Made by a program: the position numbers and the translations under genes. This document shows, in pieces, positions 1-13,149 of a stretch of DNA of 64,000 bases. The notes below the pieces were generated by a model that was not told where the DNA came from, ran no database searches, and was given only the letters and a program-made list of their open reading frames with translations. The stretch is from Zeus faber (taxonomy: Eukaryota; Chordata; Actinopteri; Zeiformes; Zeidae). How positions within the stretch are numbered: the stretch's first letter is position 1; each line of letters begins with the position of its first letter. The stretch is taken from NCBI GenBank assembly GCA_960531495.1, contig OY482864.1, positions 7,772,144 to 7,836,143 of the forward strand, in the 5' to 3' direction.

Positions 1-233
1 CGAGAGATGGCGGCATGATGATTCAAATGCGCTACTCTGGGGGTTGACTGGTGATGGTTGTGGTTGAAATGAACAGCTGTATATTTTTTTGGCACTTGGA
101 ACATAATCGCGCCACCTACTTTACAGTAACCCGTGAGATGAATCCCGTCAAAATTGCTCCTTAGATGAACTCACTGGACCTCCCCTACAGTGTGAACTAT
201 CTCCCTAAAGACTGCCAGTCTATCTGTCTGTCC

Positions 234-354
<121 letters not shown>

Positions 355-1367
355 CCTGTACAACAACAGGGAGTGGGTGCAGCAGTGCTGTTAAGTAAGT
401 AAGTGAAACACCTCCCTTTCACTCCCTACTTTTCCTCTTACGCAGCTGAGCCGGTCCTCTGCCCTCGCTCACGTGAGCCGCCGCAGCACAGCGCCGGTAA
501 CAGAAGGGGCAGAAGAACAGATCATCTCTTCCCACACAGATACGCTTATCTATTGTGTGGAGGCCTGACAGAGCTCTAGGCACCCCCCCCCACCAATTAC
601 ATTCTTCTCTGAGCTTCCAGTCTGACAAAGCTATTTCAAGATGGGGCGTCATTTCTGTTCATTTCAATTCATTTCTCTCCCCCCCCTGTCTGACTATAAT
701 ATGGCTTTAGTTAAGCCAGCTCAGACCTCGAGAGGCCTCAAAAGACCCCTACAAACCTCAAGGACCCCAAGAGACGGGGGCCTCGGATGGTGGGGTTTAA
801 TTACCGCCGTAGAAATCTCATCACATCCTCATCACATTGCCACGTTTGCAACGCGAGGGCCGAGACCATTAACGCCACGCTGTTAGGTAATGACTCTTAC
901 AGCTTCAGCTCTGGGAGCAGGACAGGAGCACGGAGACTGATGGACTCTTGGTGGGAAGGCCAGGCCAACTAGCCCCAGCGGTGACACCGACTGATTCAAT
1001 CTTATATAATTTACCGTCTTTTCCACTCTGAATTAGCGTCAATTTCCCAAACGTGCATCGGATGCCGATACATCGAGGTGCTGTGACCTACGGCAGCCGT
1101 CGTCCCAGCGGTGTTTTTTTTTCGTCCCAGCGGTGTTTCATGACATTGTGGAACATAAACGGAATGCGAACAATTACGACACGTACATGAAAGGATGGCA
1201 AAAATAATGAATTTGTGTCAGAATAATTTGACAGTGAAGGATCCAATGTTCATAATGACTGCTGTTATAACTGGTTTTTACTACTCCTCCGGTCGTGATA
1301 GTCAGTTTTTATTGTTCAAGAATAAGTTGAGATGTCATCAAATACATTCCAGATAATTTACAGTATA
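355..1367. other. Intergenic, nothing recognised
   Basis: Unique sequence with a short C-run near 583; no coding or RNA gene is visible. Confidence 0.5.
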
Positions 1368-1540
1368 ATGGATATATATATACTATGTATGATATATATA
1401 TGATATGATATATATATACGTATGTATGCTATATATATATATATCATACATACGTCTATAGATATACAGTATATAAACATATATATATGTATATATGTAC
1501 ATTTTTACATATATATAATTTACAGTATAATGTATATATA

Positions 1541-1835
1541 TAAGATAAGATAAGATAAGATAAGAAAAGATAAACCTTTATTAGTCCCACACTGGGGAAA
1601 TTTACATTGTTACAGCAGCAAAAAGGGGACAGCAGAAAATAGAGAGCATATCAAGGTAAGCACTTTAAACAATATAAAATATATAGAAAAAAACACCATA
1701 AAAAGGACTTCAAAAAAATAGAATTAAAGACTTAAGAAGTTAAAAGAAGCTCATGAGGAGCTGCTGTAACAGGCTGCCACTTTGGTGCCATTTTGGAAAA
1801 AAAAAATAATAATAAAATATATATATATATATACA

Positions 1836-1880
<45 letters not shown>

Positions 1881-1883
1881 TAA

Positions 1884-1966
<83 letters not shown>

Positions 1967-1970
1967 TATA
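1541..1970 (-). repeat. GATA-tailed retroelement 3' end plus long (TA)n
   Basis: ataagataagataaga precedes aacctttattagtcccacac tggggaaat…ttacagcagc, a fish LINE/SINE tail seen here in minus orientation. It is followed from about 1818 by (TA)n with an AAAT interruption up to 1970. The same family occurs at 12590-13148, 20810-21108 and 33685-34000. The family name (Rex1/CR1-like) is uncertain. Confidence 0.65.
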
Positions 1971-2499
1971 CAGTTTATACATTAGTAAACAAGGTTTGGT
2001 TTGATGAGGTTTATGGATTATGGTGATATGGTTTATCAAAAGTTGTGAATTTGGAGAGAGAAGACAACAGAGTTCAGTCCTTGTGACCCTTGATTTGTGG
2101 ATACGGAGGCTGTTTCGCAGATGGGAGTTAATCTAAATCAGGACTGAGATAATCCTACTTTAATTAATCCAGAATTCTAAAATGCCTTTCTGAGACACTT
2201 TATTCAAATGAATTAGATTCTAGATTCTAGATTAGGAAGTCCTGAGACTGAGGGTTGCTCTTTCTAACCACCCTTCTGGTGCTGGTCTAGATTTTTTAAT
2301 CCAAGAGTTTAGGGAAAGTCTGAGACTATTTTAAAGCACGACTAAGCAAAGCCCTTACAGTGAATCCAGATTTAAAGCGCGATTTAGTCTAAGATTAGGC
2401 CTAATCAGCGTCCGCGAAACCACCCCATAGTGTTTTCTCATGCAAATACCGTGAAATTTTGGCTCGGGAAATCCGCGCAGTTTGACAATATATATATAA

Positions 2500-3350
2500 T
2501 ATATATATAAGGATGCCGTTGCGAAGAAAACTTCTCTTGTGGGAATTTCTTGAGTGTGACATTTAATAGAGATTCCGTGGCGGTGGCACGTTCAGGGACA
2601 GTCATTAGAATGCCGATTGTTCCAATTTACTGTCCGTCAGGGTGTAGGAAGGCAGGACCCGCTCCCAATTAAGCCTCATTATACAGCAGCCCGGCGTTGG
2701 AACTGGTGGAGTCGTACTTAGATTAATGGAGATTTCAGTGGCGGGCCTGAACACCCAATTAAATGGGACAAATTTGAGCGCGCACGCCACAGCGATGCCA
2801 AGTACATTGAGGGAAAAAGCAGCTGCGGGCAACTGCATCCTGGGCCCATTTATCACACTTTCAAACTCGGGCAAAGTCGACGATCCGTATAATTTAATTG
2901 TATATTCAGGTTCGCAATCACCATATCCCGCATGGTTTTGACAAGACGTATTGTGTTTTTCTTGTATATCCGAGCCAGCTCATCCCCGTATCACTATGGG
3001 GTGTTCAAATAGAGACCCCGCTGACATTCATTTTCAACTCGGCTCCTGTATTTCAGGACACATCGGTCCTTTTCTTAAGTGTTTTCATTACCTAATGCAC
3101 TGGTGCTGTCTGGGGGGTGATGAGGCAGGCGGCTTGACAGTCTCTGGTTCACCCATCATCCACCCCAACACTGACAGCGGTCCGAGATGAGCTCCTGTCT
3201 GTCTGTTCCTAGAATGCCTTGGAGTGGGCTGGGGGGTTGACAGTCATTCTGCGCTGGATCCTGTGTCCTCAGAACCAGCCCCTGCGTACCTGTCCTACCA
3301 GCCACGCCAAGGTCAACAGCTGACGGGTGCTGCACCTCGCTCAATCATTC
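2500..3350. other. Unique non-coding stretch, possible conserved element
   Basis: It is non-repetitive, without coding signal, and dense in cccaattaa, gattaatgg and taat words, the look of homeodomain-bound vertebrate enhancers. This cannot be tested without alignment. Confidence 0.25.
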
Positions 3351-3499
3351 ATAAGTTGTCTCTATTCGGGTGAGATTGATGCGGTCGTTCTGGTGACCCC
3401 GTTGGTTTGGAAATCAGGAGGACAATCAAAAAGGGATGATTTCCATACTGTCTTGTCGTAACAACAATAGCAAGATAATTCCAGTATTCAAGAGTCACC

Positions 3500-3560
3500 T
3501 ATCAGAATCAGAATCAGAAGTGCATTACAAGGAATTCGTCATGGGGAGGATGTATAGGTT
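3500..3560. repeat. AGAATCAGAATC retroelement end fragment
   Basis: atcagaatcagaatcagaag followed by acaaggaattcgtcatgggg is the end of a common fish repeat, truncated to about 60 bp. Confidence 0.5.
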
Positions 3561-3895
3561 GCTCTCCAGTTACCGTTAAAAAAAAAAGGGCTTAACAGTC
3601 TGAGAAATTATAAAATGAAATTGTGATCAAATTCTTTGGGAGGAGGCAGCCACATCGAAATGCAAAAAGTCTCATTGTTTTTTCACCAATGATCAATCAC
3701 TGTCCCACAAAACAAGGACAGAGAGGTAGAGGCTGTCCATGTCCCCGAGGTCCTTCATGTTCCCTAATGTACAGGGGGTGCATTAGGGAACTTGAAACCC
3801 CCCCAACCCATGAGACTTTATGGCTGGAATTGTTCATTACCGAAGATGTCGTCACTCATGACACAAATTAGACCTTCTCTGCTGAGCCGACTATC

Positions 3896-3930
3896 CCTCT
3901 AGGCTCTCTCTCGTCCTTTCTCCCTCTCTC

Positions 3931-4005
<75 letters not shown>

Positions 4006-4041
4006 TCCCCTCTCTCTCACTATCTCTCTCTCTCCCCCATC

Positions 4042-4083
<42 letters not shown>

Positions 4084-4112
4084 CTCTCTCTCTCTCTCTC
4101 TATCTCGCACGC
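3896..4112. repeat. (CT)n microsatellite
   Basis: A long CT tract with interruptions, ending at tctcgcacgcgcgc. Confidence 0.95.
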
Positions 4113-4569
4113 GCGCTGGTATTTTTAGAAGCGGTGCCCCGCACCTAACAACCTAAGAAACGCTCGACTTCTCTTCCCAACCGCAGCCACTTGTTCTCCC
4201 ACCTGTGTTTGAGGACGAGGGCCCCTGCGTAAAAAAGCTCTTCCTGCAATGAGCCGTCTGACGTCCCGCTGAAAGCGTCATTTCACTCCTTTCACCTGTT
4301 TTTGCAGATGCAAACTGGACCCGGGTTCCTGAGAAGGTTCTCGTTTTCAGAACTATTCTCTGTGAATAGCGACGAGGGTGGGGGGTGGGGGGGGGTGGAG
4401 ACAAGTCTGCAGGTGCGTCGTGACTTAGTCACCCCCCACCCCCCGATGGCTGATGATGTGATTCGACAGCTCCTGGAGAGAGGGGTGGGGGATCTAGGCC
4501 TCGGAAACAGGGCTCCGAGAATAATGTGGAACTCCGCTTTGGTGATTAAGCGATGAAGTGATACCACAT

Positions 4570-4830
4570 CACATTATGTCATTCAGCAGACTTACAATAA
4601 GTACATTTTGTCACGGTATCAAACCCACTGTACGCCACAGTTACAGCTAAACCTTCTTTAGGAACAAGCAGCACTAGTAGAGGTAGAGGCTTTTCTTTTA
4701 ACAGGAAAGTAAGTTAGAAAGTAAAGGGGAAAGAAGTCCCCATGAGACAGACAGGTCCTTGCAAGTAGGGTCCAGGCGCAGTGTGAAGAGATGGGTCTTC
4801 AGTCTGTGAAAAAAGATGGGTAGAGCAGAG
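4570..4830. repeat. Fish interspersed repeat (CATTTAGCAGACG type)
   Basis: attatgtcattcagcagact tacaataagtac and, later, ggcgcagtgtgaagagatgg gtcttcagtctg match a common fish repeat. A short relative (cagatgcttttgtccaaagc gacttaca) is at about 7940-7992. Confidence 0.55.
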
Positions 4831-5411
4831 GTCCACAGGACCAGATGTTATTAGATCAAACGGCACTATTCAGTCGGACCATGGATTTGTGCCTTTTACA
4901 TGGGAAAGTAAGATATACTGCCTTGCCCGGGCCTACGGGAAAGCACACAAAACCACTGCAGCCAGGCACAACAGGCTGAACTGAGACCCCTATCTTGAAC
5001 GAAAAGACCCGAGAGCCCCCAATCAAGAGCAACGCCCTTGCCCCAAGCAGAGGCAGTGACTCCTGAACCCCATTTGCGAACGGGATCCGCGAGCCATGAG
5101 TCCATCATTTGGACGGAATTAAAACTGATTCCCGTGAATTCCGTTCACAACTCCCGACTCTTCTGACTCTCGTTACACCGCCCGAATCGAAACGAACAGA
5201 GAGTCGGAAAATTGAACAAATCTTTTCACCGAGTCATTCGTAAAAAGCCTATATTCTAACCATCCAAAAAACGACGTGATGTGTGGTTTGGAGCTGAACC
5301 AAGCTCAGTCTCCCGGCGTTATCGCTCATACACCGCGGGGGAGGGTGTTGTTGTGTGTGTGTCTGTGTGTATACAGGCATATAGGAAGCTGACTGCTTAT
5401 TGACTTACAGG

Positions 5412-6250
5412 CAGTGCTTGAAGTACGCAGTGACGGCACTTCTACATTTTGCTCTTTGGCGTACCAGGACTTTTTGTACCAGAACTTCTCACAAGCTGCC
5501 GGTGCTCTGTTCTGCCCTCCCGAGTGGACAAATCAAGCACACTTTTTTATTTTATTATCATAACAGACAAGCTGGGAGCTCCAGCTCAGGGGTTGCCATG
5601 ATGTCATTGAGCATATCTGGTCAAGGATGGGGGATTTCCTTAGATCGTGGGCGTCCTTGTTTGCGTTTTGTATTTCGCACCTTTTTGGTGGAAACAGCTG
5701 GTTTCACTATTCCACCAGTTCTGTTTCATGGTTGGTAAAGGCTTCTGCCCGTGCTCTGGTTCAGGTGGATAAGAAACTCCAAGTTTGCATCCGTGATTCT
5801 GCGTTCCTGCGTTGGGAGCTCAGAAATCTGACATTCGAGTCAGTGGTCGCGGTGTTAACATCACGTAAACACTACAGAGTAGTTCAAAACGACAGTAGAT
5901 GTGTTTTAATATCCATACAAAGGGAATGTTGTTCACCGCCAGCGGTCCGCACCACCATGTTGCCATGACCTCAGGTGTGTCATCTTGGTCAACTCGGGCG
6001 CGAGCGATCGGCTCTGAAATTTCGACAATTCCATTGCAATATTTCCAATAAATGGCCGTTTCTTTACAGTTTTTCAAGTACGAGGTTGAATTTTTAGAGT
6101 TCCAACTGCAATGGAATGCAGCTGTTATGCACACACACCAAAGGACCCTAACTTTTATATGTTTGTTTATTATTAAGCTGGTTTATACCCCTTGCCAAGA
6201 TGTAACTAAGGGGAGTACCCGCACACTTATTTTTTCCACTTCAAGCACTG
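5412..6250. mobile_element. hAT-type non-autonomous element with perfect 8-bp target duplication
   Basis: The element starts cagtgcttgaagt and ends acttcaagcactg, a perfect 13-bp inverted repeat. It is flanked on both sides by cttacagg (5404-5411 and 6251-6258), an 8-bp target duplication as hAT elements make. It is 839 bp with no transposase recognised. Open frames on both strands are short and unlike any protein I know. Confidence 0.85.
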
Positions 6251-6285
6251 CTTACAGGTGTTTGTGTGTGTTGCGCATGCACTCA

Positions 6286-6287
6286 TG

Positions 6288-6379
<92 letters not shown>

Positions 6380-6400
6380 TGTGTGTGTGTGTGTGTGTGT
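6286..6400. repeat. (GT)n/(GTGC)n/(GT)n compound microsatellite
   Basis: A GT run changes to about a dozen GTGC units and back to GT. A separate (CA)n lies at 6602-6634. Confidence 0.95.
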
Positions 6401-6599
6401 ATGTGTGTTCGGAGATCTATTTGTAGCAAGTCTGACTCTCTGGGAACCTATCCACCATCTGTCGATTCCACACAAGTGAGCCAAGAGAAGCCCTGATTTT
6501 ACCCTGAAATTAAATCTATCAGCGTCTGACCTTGTTTCACTAAAGAGCTTCACAATGAGATAATATTGTTTCACCGGGGCACACAACAAACTTGGGACA

Positions 6600-6640
<41 letters not shown>

Positions 6641-7255
6641 CACACTCATTAAAATATCCCTAGAGTAGGCACCAGGGATTTATGCATGTAATTAAATAAT
6701 GGCTTCTTGAAGTAACTGTTCAATGTCACACACAGCAACATTGTTTTATCACGCAGTACGAATCCAACCTTAGTGTGTCATGTGTCACGATGGTGTCGCT
6801 GGTATGTTACGAGATGTTCCGAAAATGGCTCGTGGGCTTCGGAAAAATGAATTAACCATCGGGGCATATGGTTGGGTTTTGTTCAGGCATATGGTGAGGT
6901 GCCATTGCCCCTTTCGCTCGGGGCCTTTCTGGAGACTGCTCACAGGGGCCATTCATAAGCCGTGGCTAACAAGCCCCTCGCTCACATAGAGGCGTTACAG
7001 AAGGGGAGCACCTAAATGTCCTGTTTTTCCATGCCAAAAAAAAAGGTTGTTTTGGAGTACCCGAAACATTTCACTCCCTTCTCGCACCTTATACAGTTAG
7101 ACTTGTCTCGACCCCGACTCCTCACGACTGTTGTGCAACATTCCTCTCTAAAGTGCCATCAAAACCAATGTCCTCTATTTGTATGTGCAGTGGTGTTGGC
7201 CACTGAGTGCAGTATTAGAGTGTCCCAGTGTTGGAACCCCGCATTGCGTGGCACG

Positions 7256-7320
7256 GGCCGATAGCGGGGGGCCGATGGCAGGGGCCAATGGCGGGGGCCG
7301 ATGGCAGGGGCCGATGGCTG
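7256..7320. repeat. GC-rich minisatellite
   Basis: Four to five imperfect copies of a 14-16 bp unit (gggggccgatggca). Confidence 0.8.
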
Positions 7321-7929
7321 TTGCGTCAGCTCTATTCACTCCAGAGGCTTTACACTAATTCACTGCATCCGATCCCGCGATGGGGCCCTCAATGACCGTG
7401 CTCGCCAGCTCCAAAGACCAAATATTTCCCCCTTTGTTAACCGGAGAGGGGCCGGATTTAAAGGGATGGCCTAGGATGGAGAGGATGCTCAGCAAATTTT
7501 TTTTTTCTTTTTTTGAGGACTGTTACTCTTGAGCCAAGTTCACCAGAACGTTTTTTTTTTTTTTTTTGTTTGTCTTTTCTGTGGATGGATCGATTTGCAC
7601 TGAGGTGTGAACAGAACTCTGAATCTTTGCGTGCGTGAGTGTGCGTGGATGCTTTAGTGTGTGAGAATAGACAGCAACAATGACATTAAGATCTAGGTGC
7701 CAATGACCCAGGGTAACCCTGGGTTTATTTCTTTTTTCACTTAGTCCTATTAATTCTTTATTTCATTGTGGATCCTCACCTCTTTTTTCTCAAAACCCAT
7801 GAAAAAAACTAACCTTTGACCCAACCAATGTGACCTATTCCCTTTGAGGCTTTGCTACTGAAGACTGTGATGTACGGTGTTCAGTAGCAAATTTGTGTGC
7901 ATCCTCTTCATGTTATCATCTTTGCATTT

Positions 7930-7995
7930 TGTTTCATTTACATTTGCATTTATTCATTGATCAGATGCTTTTGTCCAAAGCGACTTACATGAGAA
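7930..7995. repeat. Short fish repeat fragment
   Basis: atttattcattgatcagatg followed by cttttgtccaaagcgactta is the core of the CATTTAGCAGACGCTTTTATCC repeat. Confidence 0.55.
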
Positions 7996-8199
7996 GGCTA
8001 GAAACAATCAAAGCAGACATTGACCATTGGCACAACCCTGAGCTTACGTGCACAAGGAATCTAAATAAAATTGCGTATTTTTCTTTGTTTTTGTTTTCTA
8101 CTCTCTGCACCCAAAGCCATCTTTTCATTAAGGCCATTTTAAGAGCAACAACAATGACAAATACTAAAAACAAACGATCTAATTAGTGTGTTCAGCTCC

Positions 8200-10560
8200 A
8201 AGTGTTTACAATGCCCTCAAGAAATTATCTCTGCGTTGATTTTGAAATACAAATTTTACTCTTTGTATTAGCCGCCGAATGGCTGACACTTAACGGGCGT
8301 CGCTCTTTCGGAGGGTGTTCGTATCAAACACAGTCTGTCAAATGCCTCGGGGATCTCACAATCTCGGGGTAGGGCTGCATTTAATGCCTTTTTGCCTATA
8401 GAAGACCCCCAACAACCACAATGTGCTCTGTTTAAAGGCGTAAAGAAACTCCACGGACGAACAAAACCTGGCTCCCGTCGCCACGGATCCTTTATCATTC
8501 GATGCGCAATCGGCGTGTACCGTTGACGCGCTGCGACAGAGGGTTTTCATTAGCAAAATGCAGCCCTCGCGTCACCCCGTCGGGCACGGACACCCAGAGC
8601 CGTTCTCCGTTACACCCCTGGCTGGAGGTTCAAGGAGGTTCGGTCTCGCCCTGGGCAACACCTGACCCCTCCCCCCACACAACGCTGTCATTGGAAAGCT
8701 TACCTAACAAATTGATTCAGCGCTTGGAGTGGGTCAATTTATCACCGGAGTGGGATGCGGAGTATAATTCTGCTTTTATAGTTACGCAACGGGCTCGAGT
8801 GATGCTGCGCGTCGGGTTGAGGGATTGAGTGAGTGAGTTTGGCGAGAGCGTAGTTGGAGACTTTTTGCCGCGAGTCCCTTTGGAGCCAAGATTGGCGTTG
8901 GGTTTAATGCCACTGAAATACTAATCCTCGTGATAATTTTCAACCATTGGTCTCTCTTTTCCCACAGCCTCCATCCAGTAGACTGTCCAAACTTGACCCC
9001 ATTCCACAAATTAATGACCATGAGGTTTGGTCGACATCAGTGTTGTTTTTCTGGCAACTTTCCGCCAATTAGTCATCGTTATTATTTGAGTAGAGTCTCT
9101 TGTGCCATCCACTTGTGATTTCCTCCCCTGCACTCCCACTTTCACAGTCTTACTGGCGCGCGTTATGCAAAACAAGCCAGAACAATGGACCTCAATAGAA
9201 TTATTGTTGTTAACTGGCAAACTTTGCCAATTAACAACGCCGCAGAAACTGCCGATGCGACGTCCCGAAAATATCAATTTGAGCCAATTGGAAGGGTTGA
9301 GTCCTCTGAAATCCTTCACATGAGAAACAGAAAGAAAGCCGTTCATTCACCCAGAGTTGCTCCAGCCTTTGTATTCGAACAAGAAAGAGGGAGAATGGGA
9401 GAGAAAGATTTGATACCGAGATGACTGGCCGGCACCACTGGCTCCTGTTTGTCTTCTTGTAACTGACACTTTATAGTAATAGCCGCCATTACATGGTCAT
9501 CCTCAAGACAGCACAGCGTCCTAGGTGTCCCGTAACAAATAATGCAGTGGGATTAATTCACTGTACCGCACCAGCGTTTCACGAGGCCGTAACAGCGAAG
9601 GACGGGGAGGGTTCCCAAGTGGTGATGCTTCATGCTCTCATTTCGGAGGGCGAACTTTATTTTTGGTGCGTTCAGCACACACAAAAGGGCTCGAGTGGCG
9701 GTGCCAAAAGCACTGCGCAGTAACCCCGAAGCCCTGTCCGTTAAAGCGTGACAGAAAGGGCTCCGCTCCGAAACAGGCCTTATTTTTGGGACACGGAACC
9801 GGTGTCTGGTGGGCGAGATATGAGTTTGGCTGCGGAGGAGCAAACTTGGGAGCTGGAAAGGTGACAACTTCTGACAGAAAATGTGCTGTGGTAGATATTT
9901 ACCGCAGAAGACCCTTAAAATGATACGTTACCAGTTATATATGTCACCAGGACTTTTATACTAGACCGTGTAATGCTGTAGCGGACAAATAAAGGGGATA
10001 CGGGGAGTGGAGAAAACCGATCTTTTAATCTCTCATCATTTGTAAACGATCCTCTAATTACCCTAATTGGCCCCGGAGAAGAAGAGAGGGGAGGCGGCAC
10101 CTAGGACCCATTTTGCACCCCACCCGCCACCAACCTGCCCACCCGCCCCCGGCCCACCGGGGCTTGTGATTGTCTGCTTGGCCTCATCACCCCAGCGGCT
10201 TTGTCAGCTTCATGTCATGCCCCGTCCACCCTATCCTCCTAGATTCTGTTTCACCAGAGCCGCCTCCTTCATCGTGCCCGTTCCCCCCGCCGAGACCCCA
10301 CGGAGAGGGTTTCTCCAAGGGGACATCTCTGTGGGAGATTAGGCAGCAGTTTGGCAAAAAAACAAAAAAAAAAAACAAACGTCTCGTTCAGCTGTGTCGC
10401 TCAGTTGAAACCTCTCGGGGTTAGCCGACATTTTGTCCAAACTAATTGATTCTTGTGAGTCAGTCGGGAAGAAAGTGCCGCGGGAAGCTAATGTAATGAT
10501 CGATTGGGTCGATTGTGATATGAATGGCAAGCGCACCCAAGCCTGACCAGATTCATTCCA
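8200..10560. other. Unique non-coding stretch, possible conserved elements
   Basis: Non-repetitive, moderate GC. It contains tctaattaccctaattggcc near 10050, aactaattgattcttgtgag near 10440 and aatgtaatgatcgattgggt near 10490. I see no exon-like frames. Enhancer status is speculation. Confidence 0.25.
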
Positions 10561-11046
10561 TAAATCAATGAATCAATACAAAATGAGTTCCATGCCCGTC
10601 GTCCCTCCGGGGTTTATGATACAATATCTGATCAAGTGACGGTTCGATGCAAGACGCTAAAAAAAGAGGCCAGGCAACACTCCTTTGACCATTCCAATGT
10701 TTCATCCTCTCCTTCCTTAAATAGACAGTCAAAGCAAAAATCCTTTTATGCAACAAAATTAAAGTAGAAAGCAAGAATTGCCATTTTCCCCACACCGTTT
10801 TGATATTTGATACTCACGGTCAAGTTCCTTTAGCCAGCAAAGAAAATGAAACAGTTTCCCTTGTTGTTTATTTATTTATTGTTTAATGATTAAGGCTAGG
10901 GGAGGACGCGGGGGTAGAGGAGGACATGGTGATAGAGCAGACGATGTATGGTGCCGTCGGAGCGGCTCAGCATCTCGGCTTCTGACCTTTTGGAAACCTG
11001 CCATGGGATGTCACAAGGATACTGTACATCGCCAAAAAGTCCATGA

Positions 11047-11068
11047 ACCCCCCCCCCCCCCCCCCCCC
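11047..11068. repeat. Poly-C tract
   Basis: A run of more than 20 C within otherwise unique sequence. A second run is at 11754-11771. Confidence 0.9.
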
Positions 11069-11618
11069 ATGGAGATGAATGAAGCCTCATCTTATCTCAT
11101 CTTAATTGACAATCGATTTTGTACTGTATTGGCATGAGTCCAGCCTGGGTGACTTTGCTATAGGGGGAATGTAGATTTAGGTGTCATTTGATTATTTTGC
11201 GGACCTTCTGAGATCATTTTGTAGCAAACCTTAATTCTTAATTCATATTGCTCGCTGCTTATTTTAGCTTTATTTTTCTGGTTCACTGTTTATTGCGAGG
11301 TTTATTTTTATTAGTATGTAATTTTTTGGTCCTTTTTTTACAGTTATTGTTACTTTTAGGTTTATACGTTTATTGTTTATCTACAGGTTCATTGTATATT
11401 CCATATTTGATTTTATTTTATTTTACTGTTGACTGTGAGGTTTATTTGTATATTCTGTATTTTTTTATATGCTTTGCTTTTTCTGTTTTGAATTTTTCGG
11501 CCATTTGTGTGTATTTGGCAAATTTTATTATAAAATGTTTACTTTTTTATTTTATTTTATATTATATAACTGAATTCTTTATATTATTTATTATTTTATT
11601 TATATTCATATTATTCAT

Positions 11619-11754
11619 CTATAATCTATGTGTGGTGTGGGGGTGGTGTGGTTTAAGCAGCCACACCTGTCTTGGGTGTAGGCAGTTGGGCCTGGGATCA
11701 GGGTGGCTGTACACCTTTTGCTCGTCCGAGCAATCAACGAGCAACAGGTAAGTC

Positions 11755-11785
<31 letters not shown>

Positions 11786-11905
11786 ACAGGAGAGCCTCTG
11801 TCATGACATGTGTCCATCTGCTCCCGGCTTTTTCCATCTTGCCACTCTCTACAATAAACTGGTGTGTTTGCATCATCTCTGCCTATGTCTGTGTGTGGAA
11901 GGCAG
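11619..11905 (+). repeat. Unclassified interspersed repeat, copy A
   Basis: This is the forward-oriented partner of 47155-47445. It includes an 18-bp C-run and (CA)n in the middle and ends near acaataaactggtgtg. The preceding T-rich 11240-11618 may belong to the same element. Confidence 0.65.
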
Positions 11906-12090
11906 AGCTGTCACATTACCTCGCCTCTCAGAATCGTACAGATACGATCTAAATACTCTCTCTAAAAACGTATCTAAATGCGTTTATCGAGTCTCCCGTC
12001 TCCAAGTTTTCCTTTTTCAAACCATCTCTGTGTAACTAGAGACAGGGTGTTCAGATGATCTGTGGGCGTGGGACCAGCTCCAATCTCACT

Positions 12091-12091
<1 letters not shown>

Positions 12092-12172
<81 letters not shown>
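12092..12172. repeat. (CA)n microsatellite
   Basis: About 40 uninterrupted CA units. Confidence 0.97.
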
Positions 12173-12174
<2 letters not shown>

Positions 12175-12479
12175 GTAAATACAGGCAGTCTGAGGGCAAT
12201 TATGACTTCAAAAAAAGTCCTGGCTACACCAGAGGAACAGACTGTCCACCGAGGGTTTAAAGCCAGAACAAGCTGCGGTGCAAGTGTCACTTTTTCCCCC
12301 TCACTTTAACACCTGGTAACCTTTAAGAGAGAGTGTATAATTAGCCGGTCTTTGTGGCAAATAGTTGGGCATCCTCGGTTCTCAGGGGAAGATCGCTCTT
12401 GCTCATCTCGCTTGTTGTTTGTGTGAGTGAAAGGGTTTGATTTGTGGAGTTTCTTTTTAAACCTGTGCTCCAGATTGGG

Positions 12480-12772
12480 GATTCATAATTTAATGGTGTA
12501 ATACATATGATGTAATATAAAATAAATAATAATTATAATTATAATTATTATAACAATAATAATAAAAACATTTGCACAACCACCAGAATGTGACTTTGTT
12601 AATACAGAATTGTATGTTTACTGACAGATTTATGGTTTATAGGCTTATTGCCAACATTTTGTTTACTGTCTCAGGTTTAGATTTTATGTCTGGTTAATTG
12701 TACATCAACATTTCTATCTGACGTTCATCTTTCTGTTTCACTGGGTTGTTTAATAACTCATTGTATAGGGCC

Positions 12773-12806
<34 letters not shown>

Positions 12807-13075
12807 CTATAATAATTATTATTTATTTATAATTATTATAATTTTTTATAATTTATTTTAAAATTCATATTTAAAATCAGAATATAGATATTTTATATTT
12901 AGAGAAATATTTTTAAGTCATTTATTATCGGTTAACCCTTGGGTTTATTGTAGATTTTAACATTTTTCCATATATTGCCATTTTCTTTTTCATATTTTTT
13001 TCACATCATCATATTTCCTACTGTTTTGATGTGAGCTGTTGAAACAATGACATTTTCCTCCAAGGATGAATAAAG

Positions 13076-13148
<73 letters not shown>
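12480..13148 (+). repeat. Retroelement 3' end with (ATCT)n tail
   Basis: An AT-rich body runs to gatgtgagctgttgaaacaa, tgacattttcctccaagg, atgaataaagtatc and (ATCT)n at 13075-13148. It is the plus-orientation relative of 1541 and 33685. The body limit at the left is approximate. A (TA)n tract lies at about 12775-12802. Confidence 0.65.

Positions 13149-13149
<1 letters not shown>

Noticed and set aside
1740-2039. Tyr-Ile repeat open frames on the minus strand
   Set aside because: Translation of (TA)n microsatellite.
11248-11751. 167-residue hydrophobic open frame
   Set aside because: T-rich low-complexity DNA gives Leu/Phe/Tyr-rich frames; it runs into the repeat at 11619.
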